Below are positions 1 to 9,196 of a DNA stretch of 45,938 nucleotides, in pieces. Position numbers and translations under genes: made by a program. Positions within the stretch are counted from its first letter, which is position 1. Each line of letters starts with the position of its first letter. The notes under the pieces are model-generated. The model was given only the letters and a program-made list of their open reading frames with translations. It did no database searches and was not told the origin of the DNA. Source of the stretch: Lelliottia nimipressuralis (lineage in GTDB: Bacteria > Pseudomonadota > Gammaproteobacteria > Enterobacterales > Enterobacteriaceae); contig NZ_SDDX01000028.1 in assembly GCF_004115925.1 (NCBI RefSeq), positions 1 to 45,938 on the forward strand. Direction: 5' to 3'.

Positions 1-179
1 TCCTTCTGAGTTCAAAGGCGGATTAAAAGTAGAATTTATTGCTTTAAATCATGCAGATAGATACATTATCAGACCATTTTCAATCTGCATTTTCTGATTT
101 GTAAATACGCTCATTTTCATATAGTTAACGCATAGTTTTGGAGAAACATTTTTCCAATTCGATCTGATTCAAGGCCACT

Positions 180-557
180 TCACATCCCCGGATTTTCATC
201 AAATTCCATTGTTCGCATGTCGTTTACCGCATGCATTATCACGCCGAAAATCCCGTCATCATCTTCTGTGTTTATCCGTTCCTTTCGTCCGTCACCGCCC
301 AGGCTTTCCAAATGATTGTGGGGTTGAGTCCTGAACCGCCTGATATGGAACTCCCCCGCCAGCCTGCAAACGACTACAGAGCCGTCACAAGGCGTTGCCG
401 AGCAATCAACAATGAGTAACGCCCCCTGAGTTATCCCAGCTCTCCAGTAAGTGTTCGCGGCCCGCATGAAGTACGTTGCGCTTGGGTGTGCAATAAACAG
501 CTTATCCAGCGATAAGCGATCTTCGATGTAGTCTGTAGCTGGTGAAGGAAAACCCAT
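180..557 (-). CDS. UmuD'-like protein of the S24 family, catalytic residues absent
   Basis: A 125-aa protein that aligns along E. coli UmuD from Gly25 onward (GFPSPA near the start, HPSATYF, GALLIVD, DDGIFGVIMHAVNDMR). Its start methionine sits where UmuD has Cys24 of the Cys24-Gly25 self-cleavage site, so the gene directly encodes the processed UmuD' form, as known for phage P1 HumD. The catalytic Ser60 position is Tyr37 and the catalytic Lys97 position is Arg73, so it should not be a protease. It lies directly after the 79-aa gene, behind one LexA box. No umuC-like gene follows within the window. Role in modulating a host translesion polymerase is inference; homology is clear. Confidence 0.8.
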   Translation of the reverse strand: MGFPSPATDYIEDRLSLDKLFIAHPSATYFMRAANTYWRAGITQGALLIVDCSATPCDGSVVVCRLAGEFHIRRFRTQPHNHLESLGGDGRKERINTEDDDGIFGVIMHAVNDMRTMEFDENPGM

Positions 558-558
558 T

Positions 559-798
559 TCAAAGCCCCCCGTTCGGATTGAACAGCATAAAGGTACGCGC
601 TTCCCCTTCTTCGGAAGAGATATCCTTGAAGGTCGTCACGTAGCACTCTATCCAGTTGTTAGCTTGCTTAAGCGACCAGTTCCAGTTGACGACCTCAAGC
701 TGTTTAACAAAATCTTCCGTGGTGACGGTTCGCCGTCCAGATTGCTCAATCTTTACAGCGGCGCGGAAAGCGCCTTCTATCTCGTATTGCCTCGGCAT
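559..798 (-). CDS. SOS-controlled small phage protein of unknown function
   Basis: 79 aa, first gene of a two-gene leftward operon with the UmuD'-like gene, whose start codon is only a base beyond this stop. A GAGGG ribosome site lies about 8 bases before the ATG and a perfect LexA box lies about 20 bases upstream. The protein has no signal or membrane segment and is rich in Trp and Asn in the middle (residues 38-50). I recognise it only as a conserved enterobacterial prophage type; no function is assigned. Linkage to a UmuD'-like gene suggests a role in the DNA damage response (inference). Confidence 0.75.
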   Translation of the reverse strand: MPRQYEIEGAFRAAVKIEQSGRRTVTTEDFVKQLEVVNWNWSLKQANNWIECYVTTFKDISSEEGEARTFMLFNPNGGL

Positions 799-817
799 AA
801 TCTGCCCTCTCGAAACA

Positions 818-833
818 CTGTTTATGCATACAG
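818..833 (-). promoter_or_regulatory. LexA (SOS) box
   Basis: CTGTTTATGCATACAG matches the enterobacterial LexA operator CTG-N10-CAG exactly. It lies about 20 bases upstream of the leftward 79-aa gene, so that gene and the UmuD'-like gene should be repressed by host LexA and induced by DNA damage. It also lies 5' of a possible tiny rightward ORF at 889. Confidence 0.9.
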
Positions 834-888
834 TATATTTTACCGTAAGGGCAGATCAAGAGAGATTTTTGTCGATTGAGTTATCTGG

Positions 889-1014
889 ATGAAAATCGAA
901 GGGATCTTTTACGAAGGGCTAAAGAGAAAATACGGGAGCCTGCCGACATCAGCAGGCCCAGTAATAACTGAGGAAAATCTTAGAAAACACACAGTTCCTG
1001 CGATGGATAGTTAA
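889..1014 (+). CDS. Possible 41-aa ORF in the gap between the SOS pair and the next gene
   Basis: An ATG-initiated frame of 41 codons, charged at the N-terminus (KIEGIFYEGLKRKYG) and ending MDS. The ribosome site is weak. It would be divergent from the SOS operon. The remaining bases of the 834-1224 interval show only a short hairpin (GCCTGC and GCAGGC arms near 950-970) and AT-rich sequence from about 1020. Low confidence that it is a gene. Confidence 0.25.
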   Translation: MKIEGIFYEGLKRKYGSLPTSAGPVITEENLRKHTVPAMDS

Positions 1015-1224
1015 TTCACAGAAAGACCTGCTTTTATGAAAATGTTTTGTGATTGACTACACATATTTTTAGAGGAATGTGTGTTCAGAAAAACTTTAAC
1101 CTCCTATTTTCGATAACAAAAAATTGTGATTATTCTTAACTGGTAAATTTGTTATCCCTTTATTTAGAATAGTTATGTTGCCATGCAATTAATCTTAATG
1201 ATCAATTAGCTCATAGAGGAAAAC

Positions 1225-1527
1225 ATGGAAGCGGGACTAGCGTTATGTGCTGCAGTGCTTAAAACATTATGTGAAGGGTTTGGCGAGGATAACCCTGTCT
1301 CCAGACGAGCCGCATGTTTGCGGTTATGCGAAACAGAGGTAAAATACAATCAAGTTATCGAAAAACTAGCATCCAAGGGGCTTCTGGACGTTGTTCATGT
1401 ACCTAATGCAGTTTCAGGCCAGCAGACGCTATACCCTATCCTTCACTATGGCACATTAAGACTTATCAAAGCCTCGACTGCCGAGCATGTGCTTGTCTCT
1501 AATATTTCGCCAATACGTCGACAATAG
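1225..1527 (+). CDS. Small protein of unknown function
   Basis: 100 aa with a good ribosome site (AGAGGA, 5 bases before the ATG) in AT-rich DNA. It is the only convincing rightward gene left of the tail genes and faces convergently toward the tail fibre chaperone gene. The middle (CLRLCETEVKYNQVIEKLASKGLLDVVHV) reads like helix-turn-helix plus wing elements of a small DNA-binding protein, but I do not recognise a family. Its position next to tail fibre genes, own orientation and AT-rich upstream region are typical of an accessory (moron) gene. Confidence 0.6.
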   Translation: MEAGLALCAAVLKTLCEGFGEDNPVSRRAACLRLCETEVKYNQVIEKLASKGLLDVVHVPNAVSGQQTLYPILHYGTLRLIKASTAEHVLVSNISPIRRQ

Positions 1528-1606
1528 TATTAAAAATAGCCACCATGTTCATTATATTATCCCAGCCTGGATAACTCTCTGGGCAAGGGAGATTATTAAA
1601 AAAATC

Positions 1607-2032
1607 TTAACAATATTTTTTATCCGGTATATCAGGCCAGTCTGGGCATGAAGGATTCACACGGTTTAATTCCACAGTATATAACTCCCATTGCTCAAGT
1701 GCTGAAAGCTCCTTATCTGTTGCTATTCCATACTTAGCCGCTCGTGAAAGCGGCGTTATGACTATTTCAGCCTCCTCCATTAATTGTGACTTTAATTCAT
1801 TATTTTTTATTAGCATATTTTCTTGACTCATGCTTGCATCAACAAATGGTTGAATGCTCCCCCACACACCAGCTAAAGCTTCCTCATAAATTTTCACACC
1901 GTAACTTGTAGAATCATCGATTGAAGCAGTAAAAGGAATAGTTTTTTCCATTCCTACAAAAGCCACATTGCAATTTATAGCTGTTCTATCCGCCGAGGCA
2001 AATGCAAGATCTGTTACTTTTGAATACTCCAT
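1607..2032 (-). CDS. tfa: Tail fibre assembly protein (Tfa family chaperone)
   Basis: About 141 aa. The C-terminal half has the Tfa hallmark (AKYGIATDKELSALEQW then YTVELNRVNPS and a proline-rich end). Tfa proteins help trimerise and attach the distal part of side tail fibres and can stay on the mature fibre. The ATG at 2032 is chosen because GAGG lies 7 bases upstream; a longer TTG start at 2044 would overlap the fibre gene and lacks a site. It directly follows the fibre gene, its presumed client. Confidence 0.88.
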   Translation of the reverse strand: MEYSKVTDLAFASADRTAINCNVAFVGMEKTIPFTASIDDSTSYGVKIYEEALAGVWGSIQPFVDASMSQENMLIKNNELKSQLMEEAEIVITPLSRAAKYGIATDKELSALEQWELYTVELNRVNPSCPDWPDIPDKKYC

Positions 2033-2040
2033 ATTTAACC

Positions 2041-3279
2041 TCAAGCAATTCGTTGATAAAGTGTTTTTTCATTAGTATTTGAAGATGAGCCAAAACATCT
2101 CCATGTTCCAGCAGGAATTGGGTTAAGAAAAGAGCCTACAGTTCCAGCGTACCTTAACGAAGATCCGCTAACAGTCATTCCCGGCTGCGCAGCTGCTTGC
2201 ACAGAAGTATCATAAATTACGCAGAACGCAAAAGACCCTACACTACCCAAGCTGAATATTATTGGATCTTTTTCAGCCGCCTCTGCTCGTCTTGCCGCTT
2301 CCTCTGCCCTGTCTGCATCCATTGAGGCAGATGAAGCATATCTTTTTACTTCCTCCTCTAACGCCACTGTATTAATCTCGCTTTGCTTGGAATTATTTTC
2401 CGAAGTCAGCGCATTTTTCTCAGATTTACTAGCATTTTCTGATGACTCTATAGTTGCATTAAGATTTTCATACACCTCCTGAGAAAGAATTACAACCTGA
2501 TCACGCGCATCCTTAGTATCTTTAGCTAGAGCTTCTACTTCAATTTTTGTTGAGTTAATTTCATTAGTTGATTGAGAAATATTCGCCTGAGCTTCTATAA
2601 TTAATTCTACAGAATCATCTATAAAAGCTACGCTTTCAGCAGCACTTTTTGCATAAGCGGCAGCTTCCTTGACACTGTTATCAACATTACCTGCCATTAT
2701 AAAAGTATCTTCAGCATATTTTTTTGTTTGCTCTGCAAATTCAGATGCTGATATTTCATGTTTTTGTGCCAAAAGTGCACTTTCAGAAGCATTACTCTTG
2801 TCAGATGCAACCTGCATTGCATCTGCATGAATCTGATCTGCAAATGGTTTAAGTTGCTCTAAATCCGCAACAACGGATAATTTCGCTATTTTAACCCATG
2901 AAGGTCCTCTAAATGTAGATCCATCAGGCCGTATTATTGTTACTTCGCCATCTTCTGTTAATAGCTTCTGCCAGTTATCTTCATTCGTTAACGCCTGTAA
3001 TAATGCTTGTGATACCTGGTCCACCAGCGCAGAGTAAACCGCATTTTGCGCGCGTCGTGGAATATGCACCCAAACCAAACCGGATATTGTTGGACCAATA
3101 AACTTACGTAATAGCGTAATGCTTGAATCACTATTAACAGTGTCTACAGGAAGCGTGTAAGGAACGGAGGCGATTTCAACATAAATAAAATCACCTGGGG
3201 TAACTTTAGATGCAAAATCAGTCCCAACACCAGTTAATGCCGTGGAGTTATTGACTAAATCAATAGTACCTTCTGCCAT
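2041..3279 (-). CDS. Side tail fibre protein
   Basis: 412 aa. The N-terminal ~130 residues (MAEGTIDLVNNSTALTG, IPRRAQNAVYSALVDQ, TIIRPDGSTFRGPSW) look like the virion-attachment region of lambdoid side fibres. Residues about 150-340 are an Ala/Ser/Glu-rich stretch predicted to be coiled coil. The last ~70 residues (PGMTVSGSSLRYAG, PAGTWRCFGSS) resemble the tip module found at the end of many Stf-type fibres. GAGG lies 8 bases before the ATG. It is short compared with lambda Stf (774 aa), consistent with a reduced shaft. Receptor specificity is not predictable from sequence alone. Confidence 0.85.
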   Translation of the reverse strand: MAEGTIDLVNNSTALTGVGTDFASKVTPGDFIYVEIASVPYTLPVDTVNSDSSITLLRKFIGPTISGLVWVHIPRRAQNAVYSALVDQVSQALLQALTNEDNWQKLLTEDGEVTIIRPDGSTFRGPSWVKIAKLSVVADLEQLKPFADQIHADAMQVASDKSNASESALLAQKHEISASEFAEQTKKYAEDTFIMAGNVDNSVKEAAAYAKSAAESVAFIDDSVELIIEAQANISQSTNEINSTKIEVEALAKDTKDARDQVVILSQEVYENLNATIESSENASKSEKNALTSENNSKQSEINTVALEEEVKRYASSASMDADRAEEAARRAEAAEKDPIIFSLGSVGSFAFCVIYDTSVQAAAQPGMTVSGSSLRYAGTVGSFLNPIPAGTWRCFGSSSNTNEKTLYQRIA

Positions 3280-3327
3280 TTACTTAACCTCATGAAAAAC
3301 CCGCACGATGGCGAGCTTGATTTCAAA

Positions 3328-6300
3328 TTAACTAGATGTGAATGAACCGGAACCGCGAGCAATACTCATAATTGGCGCGACTATCTGCTTTCTAGAGGCA
3401 TTTGTTAGTCCAGAAGCATCCTTAACGGTAATGCTCGCCGTTACGGTTCGACTTGTTACCCCGGATTTAGCGAATGAAACCGGGACTGCAAGTGCAAAAG
3501 ATGTCCCAGCGCCAGGAACGCTAACATTAGGAAAGTTTTTAGTCGTCCCGTCGATTGTTACAGATATGCTTGCGGCGGGAACATTAGATCCGCTAACCCC
3601 ATAAAGAAACACTACGGCTTGAAAAATGACGGTTTTGTTCAATGCTGTTGCGGCGGTGTCTGTATATACCATCGAAGTTGTAACGGAACCCGCCCCCTGT
3701 TTCTCTTTATCGACACCTAGCGCGGCATTTACAACATCACCTATAAATGACTTCGCCTCTACGGTTCCGCTAAATGTTCCGCTAGTTGCATATATTGCGC
3801 CTCGGAATATAGCGTTATTAAATTCACAATCACCATTTTTTCCGATATACCAACCGCTGATCCCTTTAACATAGTTCAGGGAGTAAATTTCATTACCGAT
3901 TTTGGCATTCGTGATTGTACCGTTACCGATAAAGGCTTCTTTCAGTACAGCCTGACCATTCACAACGGCAAACACCAGCTCATAATTACCTGGCGTGCTC
4001 CCTGTATAAATGCCAAAGGTATCAGCAGCAAAAATTACAGTTGATTTGTACCCACCTCCGGATTGTGGCTCGATACCAAACGCCATGCCGCAGTTGTACT
4101 TCACACCGTTTTTATCAACACCCAGGTTCAGTGCGTAGTATGCAGCGGCTGTTCCATCTGACTTCACGTAGGAATCGAACTTCTGGTCCACACCTGCAGT
4201 AATGTCCCCAAGCTGGGCATTCACGGAGGTTTCAAGCTTCGAAACAGCACTCTGTGCATCAGCTGCGGCCTGACGAACCTCCAGAATATGCGCATCAGCC
4301 TCTTCGAACTGCGCGCGCACACTGGTTGTCAGTTCTGCCATAGCTCTGTCAACTTCGGCGATGGTGGTGGTGACCACAAGAATTTCGGCTTTCACCTCAC
4401 CATACTGCTCCCACTGACGGAACGACACCTTACCAATGGCCAGTGAGTTATTCAGATTGGCTTCCAGGTTGGTGTTGATCCCCTGATTAAAGTGATCCCA
4501 TACTCCGGAATTCTGGATTTCCTCGTCGAGGTCACCAATCAAATCTGATGCATCCTGATCAGTTACCCCTTTCACCCATTCAGTCCAGTCGCCCACGTTG
4601 CCGATACGGTCAACCAGCCTTACACGGTACCACTGGCTGACTCCGGCTTTCATTGGGCCATTCTGATAGGTCGATGAGGGATAAGCCAGCAGGGTTAGTT
4701 GCTGCGGATTCTGAAAATCAGACGTAGTGGCCCGCTCAATTTCCGTATAAGCGGTATCGCCTGAACCGTCAGGAAAGCCCCAGGCCAGATCAATATTCCA
4801 CACCACGTTATCACTGGCGCGAAAATTTATGGGCGTACCAGGTTTACCCTGCTTACCTGACAGAAATGTATTATCGGCATATCCCCAAGGAGAGGATGTT
4901 TCCTGAGCATTAAGCGCCCTCACCCTCACATCGTAAGAGCCTGAATAAATCCCTTCGACAGTGAACCCCTGAGCGCTTGATACTGGCACGTTTATCCAGT
5001 CGCCGTTGTCCTTACGCCACTGAGCAACATAGCGGATTGCGCCCTCTACCCTGGCCCATGAAACATACATAGTCGCGACGGTCAGCCCCTGTGCGACGTA
5101 ATCCGTTTCCTCGATCACGATATTGTCAGGTGCGTCGAGAACGTTAACTGGCGTGACCGTAATCGGCGGACTTTCTATGCGCACGCCATCATCGATGTAG
5201 CGATATTTCTCCGGATCGTGCTGAATAGCGGAAATGGTAAAGCCGCCCGTTTCATCGTCATTTGCCGCAACTGACATGACACGAAAATACTGGATTGCCA
5301 CCCTGTCGCTGTCGATGGCCCAGACCGCTCCGTAAACGGGGGTCTGACTGAAAGCGGTCGTGATAGTTACCGTTTGTCTGTCATCGCTTAAAGACTCAAT
5401 GGTGCGAGACTGCGTGGTACCATCAGGCATATTCATGACCAGACGGTCACCGGCCGCATACTCAACTTCACGATCGAGAGTAATCTCCCGCCCTTTAATC
5501 GACTTCATCCTGCCGCCATTCTGCAGACCAGCACGGAATGGGTCAGCGATACCGATAACCTGCGAAGGCAGCGGGATATAACCATCCAGCCCTACGCCGA
5601 AGGTTACTGAACCATCTTTGACGCTCGACAGTAGCGCCCACCGCCCCCTTCGATGCGCCTCACTTTGTTTAGTACAGCCTATTGCCGTCAGAGTGAGTTG
5701 ATTAATCTGATAACGCTCAACCAGTTCAGAGTCATAAACGCCCTCCACGGTGTCGCTGTAATGGTTGATGGGATCAGACCAGGACACAAGACAGGAGGAA
5801 TAGCGGTTTTTATAGCTGCCGCCTGCGTAGGTAAAGTCACCGTTAATGACGTTTGATGCAGTGTAAACCCAGTCCACGTCATCCTGTGGAACGTCTGCTT
5901 TGACAAAAAGCTGCTCATTACCCCAGAACGTGATGCCGCGAAAGACCGCCGCCAGATCGTTCAACACTGTATAGGCGTCCTGCTGGCTTTGGATGAATGC
6001 GTCACAGGTGAAACGGGGTTCGGTGCCCCCAGCGCCGTCAGAAACTGATTCATCGCAATAGCGCGATATCTCGTACAGCTCCCACTTGTCCACCATGCTG
6101 GCATCTATGCGTGAACCCATACCGTAAATCTCATCAAGGATCAGGTCATAGAAAATCCACGCCGGGTTGTTACTGTATGCCCACTTGAAACCACCCGACC
6201 AGCTCCCCGAGTATGTGCGGTAAACCGGATCATAATTATCCGGCACGCGAATAATTTTCCCTTTAGGTTTGCACGTTACTTTCGGCGCTGAACCATTGAA

Positions 6301-7017
6301 CTGGCTGGCGTTGACTTCGATATAAAGCAGCGCCGTGTTCGGATAACGAAGTTTACTGTCGATCACTTCCGCAAAAGAAGACACGCTGAAAGCGTTAACC
6401 AGTTTCGAATCAGTGGAGTCAGGAGTCAGGCGTCGCACTCTTACCGACCAGCCGGTAACGGATGCCGGAAAATTTATCCGGTGATCGCGCTGGTATTCTG
6501 ACGTGGTTTTCCCGTCAAATTTAGCCCTGACAACTTCCTCCCATGTGCCACCATCGGTTGACAGGTCAATGGCATATTCAGTGACCGTGCCCACCATGTC
6601 GCCATTGTCTTTATAACGGTATTGAGCAGGCAGGCTGAGTTTAATTCTCACGGCATCGAGTACGAGATTCGAAAACTGACGCGTCCACGGCACAGACTCG
6701 GTGACCTTCACCCCCACTGACATTTCATTATCAACTTCCGGCATCCCCGGAATGTATTCCTGATCCTGTGTTCCGGTTCGGAACTCCCAGGTAATCCCCT
6801 CAAAGTTATAGCTGCCGTCATCGTTCGCAAGCGGCGTATCGTTGAGATAAATCTCCTGAGCGGTGAGATCACCCTGAATTTCACCCTCAGAAATTGCAAT
6901 GAGCATTTTCAGCCGTGCTTCTGAAAGTAAATCATCAGGCTGTTCAACAGGCGTGTGCGCACTGCCCCCGCCGCCCTTCCTTCCTGCAAAAGGTTTCTCA
7001 GTAAATGAATAATTCAT
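3328..7017 (-). CDS. J: Tail tip / host specificity protein J (central fibre)
   Basis: 1229 aa (lambda J is 1132). The conserved N-terminal region begins MNYSFTEKPFAGRKGGGGS with LLSEARLKMLIAISEGEIQG, followed by the tip-forming core; fibronectin type III-like modules lie around residues 625-830 (ENIVIEE through RNVGDWTEW); a coiled-coil-like stretch lies around 870-960; the final ~270 residues are the variable receptor-binding part. J forms the tip of the tail and its C-terminus binds the host receptor. It is preceded by homologues of K and I as in lambda and followed by the side fibre. Mutations altering host range would be expected near the C-terminus. Confidence 0.95.
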   Translation of the reverse strand: MNYSFTEKPFAGRKGGGGSAHTPVEQPDDLLSEARLKMLIAISEGEIQGDLTAQEIYLNDTPLANDDGSYNFEGITWEFRTGTQDQEYIPGMPEVDNEMSVGVKVTESVPWTRQFSNLVLDAVRIKLSLPAQYRYKDNGDMVGTVTEYAIDLSTDGGTWEEVVRAKFDGKTTSEYQRDHRINFPASVTGWSVRVRRLTPDSTDSKLVNAFSVSSFAEVIDSKLRYPNTALLYIEVNASQFNGSAPKVTCKPKGKIIRVPDNYDPVYRTYSGSWSGGFKWAYSNNPAWIFYDLILDEIYGMGSRIDASMVDKWELYEISRYCDESVSDGAGGTEPRFTCDAFIQSQQDAYTVLNDLAAVFRGITFWGNEQLFVKADVPQDDVDWVYTASNVINGDFTYAGGSYKNRYSSCLVSWSDPINHYSDTVEGVYDSELVERYQINQLTLTAIGCTKQSEAHRRGRWALLSSVKDGSVTFGVGLDGYIPLPSQVIGIADPFRAGLQNGGRMKSIKGREITLDREVEYAAGDRLVMNMPDGTTQSRTIESLSDDRQTVTITTAFSQTPVYGAVWAIDSDRVAIQYFRVMSVAANDDETGGFTISAIQHDPEKYRYIDDGVRIESPPITVTPVNVLDAPDNIVIEETDYVAQGLTVATMYVSWARVEGAIRYVAQWRKDNGDWINVPVSSAQGFTVEGIYSGSYDVRVRALNAQETSSPWGYADNTFLSGKQGKPGTPINFRASDNVVWNIDLAWGFPDGSGDTAYTEIERATTSDFQNPQQLTLLAYPSSTYQNGPMKAGVSQWYRVRLVDRIGNVGDWTEWVKGVTDQDASDLIGDLDEEIQNSGVWDHFNQGINTNLEANLNNSLAIGKVSFRQWEQYGEVKAEILVVTTTIAEVDRAMAELTTSVRAQFEEADAHILEVRQAAADAQSAVSKLETSVNAQLGDITAGVDQKFDSYVKSDGTAAAYYALNLGVDKNGVKYNCGMAFGIEPQSGGGYKSTVIFAADTFGIYTGSTPGNYELVFAVVNGQAVLKEAFIGNGTITNAKIGNEIYSLNYVKGISGWYIGKNGDCEFNNAIFRGAIYATSGTFSGTVEAKSFIGDVVNAALGVDKEKQGAGSVTTSMVYTDTAATALNKTVIFQAVVFLYGVSGSNVPAASISVTIDGTTKNFPNVSVPGAGTSFALAVPVSFAKSGVTSRTVTASITVKDASGLTNASRKQIVAPIMSIARGSGSFTSS

Positions 7018-7027
7018 ATTGCGCCCA

Positions 7028-7052
7028 TTAAAAAGGCCACCCGAAGGTGGCC
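7028..7052 (-). terminator. Intercistronic terminator-like hairpin between I and J
   Basis: On the leftward strand GGCCACC-TTCG-GGTGGCC is followed by a T-rich tract. It overlaps the region just upstream of the J start, so full J expression would require read-through or antitermination. Confidence 0.6.
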
Positions 7053-7068
7053 TGAAAGAAAACTCAGA

Positions 7069-7692
7069 TTACTGCTGATCGCTTGAGAACATGCCAGCGC
7101 TGATAATTGCCCCTCCGACCTCGCGAGCGCCGTAAAGCACCGGAACGGGATACCCCATCGAGACGGTATTCACCGGGGCACCAAAAGCGTAATTCGGCTT
7201 GTTGTCTGTACTTGAAGATGCGCCAACGTTAAAAGAGGGCTGCGGGGTCAGCATCTGCACCACGCCGCCCAGCATCATACTGACACCGATGGATGTGAGT
7301 GCCGTAACAGCTGCACCTGTCGCAGTTGTGGCACCAATTGCGGCCCCATACAGCGCCAGAGAACCACCAGCAGTAAAGAACGCCGCAGCAATGGCTACCG
7401 CCCCGATGACAATCTGCAGCATGCCGCCGTTTTTCGCCCCTTCCAGCACCGGTTCAATGGTAAAGACATCCCCGCCCATCGTCATATCAAACTCACCAAT
7501 CCCGATATTGTTGCGACCGCTGTAAAAGGCGAAGCGGATACCGTTTATATGAGCCTCGGACATATATTTTCGAAACCCAGGCACTTGTGAACACATCGCT
7601 CTGAGCATTTCGCGGAGGTCTGCAACATGAAACTGGTGAGTTTTACCGAATTTTTTCGCCATGCGGCCTTTAAGAATCAGCGTTTTTTTCAA
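7069..7692 (-). CDS. I: Tail assembly protein I
   Basis: 207 aa; same length class and architecture as lambda gpI (223 aa). It has an N-terminal ubiquitin-like beta-grasp region (MKKTLILKGRMAKKFGK... ), a central Gly/Ala-rich hydrophobic part (about residues 85-150, IVIGAVAIAAAFFTAGG) and the C-terminal PVLYGAREVGG motif. It is needed for tail tip assembly but is not found in the mature tail of lambda. The start is a TTG with AGGAG 6 bases upstream, overlapping the end of K by 23 bases, consistent with translational coupling. Confidence 0.9.
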   Translation of the reverse strand: MKKTLILKGRMAKKFGKTHQFHVADLREMLRAMCSQVPGFRKYMSEAHINGIRFAFYSGRNNIGIGEFDMTMGGDVFTIEPVLEGAKNGGMLQIVIGAVAIAAAFFTAGGSLALYGAAIGATTATGAAVTALTSIGVSMMLGGVVQMLTPQPSFNVGASSSTDNKPNYAFGAPVNTVSMGYPVPVLYGAREVGGAIISAGMFSSDQQ

Positions 7693-8404
7693 GGTTTACT
7701 CCTTTGTGTCTGACCACGCGGACCGTTCGGTCACGGTAATACTTGCCATACGGCACGCGCGTTGAAAGCTGTCCAAACATGTGATGCAGCATCTGATTAT
7801 CACCCAGATATATCGCGGCGTGGTTGGTTACTGGGGCGCTGACCTGCATCATTATCATGTCGCCAGGCTGCATCTGGTTAACGGGTACTTCATAAAATCC
7901 TTCACGCTCCCAGTTAACGTCATAACGGTTTTCCTTACCGCCCACCCACCATTCGTAATCGACAGAATAATCACCCACAGCCACGCCATGTTCTCGCTGG
8001 TAATATTCCCTAATCAGTGACCAGCAATCGGCGTATCCCAGCAACCACTGGCGCCCGACATAATCGCGATCTTCACGCGGTGAGATGGTGCAAAAATCTC
8101 CGTCAGGCCAGGACATAATTCCCCACTCAATACCTGACCAGTCACACTGGATACGGTCAAACTCAGAAGGCACCAGGCGGGTTACATCAGGGTGAGAGTG
8201 AATAACCATAATAATCTCACCCTGTTTTTCGGCAGCGCGTCGGTCATTCGGTGACAGGGTGAACGTTTCGGTCGGGTCATTCGCTACGTTACGGCATGGA
8301 ATGTATTTCTGCCCCGTGCTCGCTTCCACAATTACCCCGCAGGCCTCTTTAGGGTATTCAGCCGCTACGTGTTTGCGGATGGTGTCCATCAGACGTTTAC
8401 GCAT
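7670..8404 (-). CDS. K: Tail assembly protein K (JAB/MPN metallopeptidase plus NlpC/P60)
   Basis: 244 aa. The N-terminal half carries a JAMM metal site: EACGVIVE, then HSHP and PSEFD. The C-terminal half is NlpC/P60 with the catalytic Cys in YADCWSLIREYY and the His in NHAAIYLGDN. Lambda gpK has the same pair of domains and is required for tail tip assembly. The ATG at 8404 has AGGGGAA 7 bases upstream; the same frame stays open further upstream only as a shadow of L. The start is two bases from the end of L. Confidence 0.92.
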   Translation of the reverse strand: MRKRLMDTIRKHVAAEYPKEACGVIVEASTGQKYIPCRNVANDPTETFTLSPNDRRAAEKQGEIIMVIHSHPDVTRLVPSEFDRIQCDWSGIEWGIMSWPDGDFCTISPREDRDYVGRQWLLGYADCWSLIREYYQREHGVAVGDYSVDYEWWVGGKENRYDVNWEREGFYEVPVNQMQPGDMIMMQVSAPVTNHAAIYLGDNQMLHHMFGQLSTRVPYGKYYRDRTVRVVRHKGVNLEKNADS

Positions 8405-8405
8405 G

Positions 8406-9143
8406 TTATTTCCCCTGTAAATTTGCAGCAGGAAAGCCACCAAACGGTAACGGCTGATCATCACCATACCGATCCTGACAGTCGCGCATACGCCCACCGC
8501 AGACATCCAGCCCCGGGTTATCCGTTGGCGTACCGTCTTTCTGAAAATACTTCGTTCCGTTGTAGTCGCAGCCATTACCTGTGCGATACCAGCCCCGCAA
8601 GCACCAGGTACAGACGGGAAGGATTTGCCTGGCCGGCAGTTGCAGGTTCTGGATGTCAAAAGGTGAACACAGCTCGAAATCAATCTGAATGCGTGACTCG
8701 GAGGTTTTGGCGTTGATGTAGAAAAGCTGAACGCGCTCTTCGTTCGGGCTGGCATCAGGATTGCCATCAATCCAGTTTGCCGCGTCGAGATATTTCGCAA
8801 GAGTGGTCCGAATGCGCACCTTGGCCTTCACCATGTCGTCGTACTGAAGGCAAAGCGCCGTGACATAGTTAGAGACATTGCCAACAGATAGCGTTGGCGT
8901 AGGCTGCGGCCCTGAGCCAGACAGCTCAATACCCGTGATCTCGTAAGGATGCGGGTCGTATTCGTTGCCCTGCCAGATGATGGAGGGCAGATTGTCAGCT
9001 GCAAAGGAGGCCCAGCCCTCAGTATTGATATTGTACGCATGGAAGCGCAGCACCTTTTCCATACCGAACGCAGTGCCGTCCACTTCGATTAAGTGGATCA
9101 GTTCGCCAGGCTCCAGCGACTGGAAATCAGCATTTAGTCCCAT
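8406..9143 (-). CDS. L: Minor tail protein L (iron-sulfur tail tip protein)
   Basis: About 245 aa. It matches lambda gpL, which joins the tail tube to the tip and binds a 4Fe-4S cluster. The C-terminal third keeps the clustered cysteines (CTWC, GCDY, then CGGRMRDC) following FELCSPF. The start MGLNADFQSLEPG at 9143 is preferred; a start at 9170 would put the first codons inside the intercistronic hairpin. Order M-L-K-I-J is as in lambda. Confidence 0.92.
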   Translation of the reverse strand: MGLNADFQSLEPGELIHLIEVDGTAFGMEKVLRFHAYNINTEGWASFAADNLPSIIWQGNEYDPHPYEITGIELSGSGPQPTPTLSVGNVSNYVTALCLQYDDMVKAKVRIRTTLAKYLDAANWIDGNPDASPNEERVQLFYINAKTSESRIQIDFELCSPFDIQNLQLPARQILPVCTWCLRGWYRTGNGCDYNGTKYFQKDGTPTDNPGLDVCGGRMRDCQDRYGDDQPLPFGGFPAANLQGK

Positions 9144-9155
9144 AAATTTTACCCA

Positions 9156-9178
9156 TAAAAAAAGCCGCATACGCGGCT
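9156..9178 (-). terminator. Intercistronic terminator-like hairpin between M and L
   Basis: On the leftward strand AGCCGC-GTAT-GCGGCT is followed by seven T residues, a convincing intrinsic terminator shape inside the tail operon. Confidence 0.7.
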
Positions 9179-9196
9179 GGTGGAATGAATCAGATT

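Noticed and set aside
1..179. Possible attachment site or umuC remnant at the left edge
   Set aside because: No repeat of integrase-proximal sequence is available in the window and no frame resembles UmuC.
7670..8800. 376-aa version of the K gene
   Set aside because: The first ~130 residues are a shadow of L in another frame. The ATG at 8404 has a good ribosome site and begins the conserved domain.
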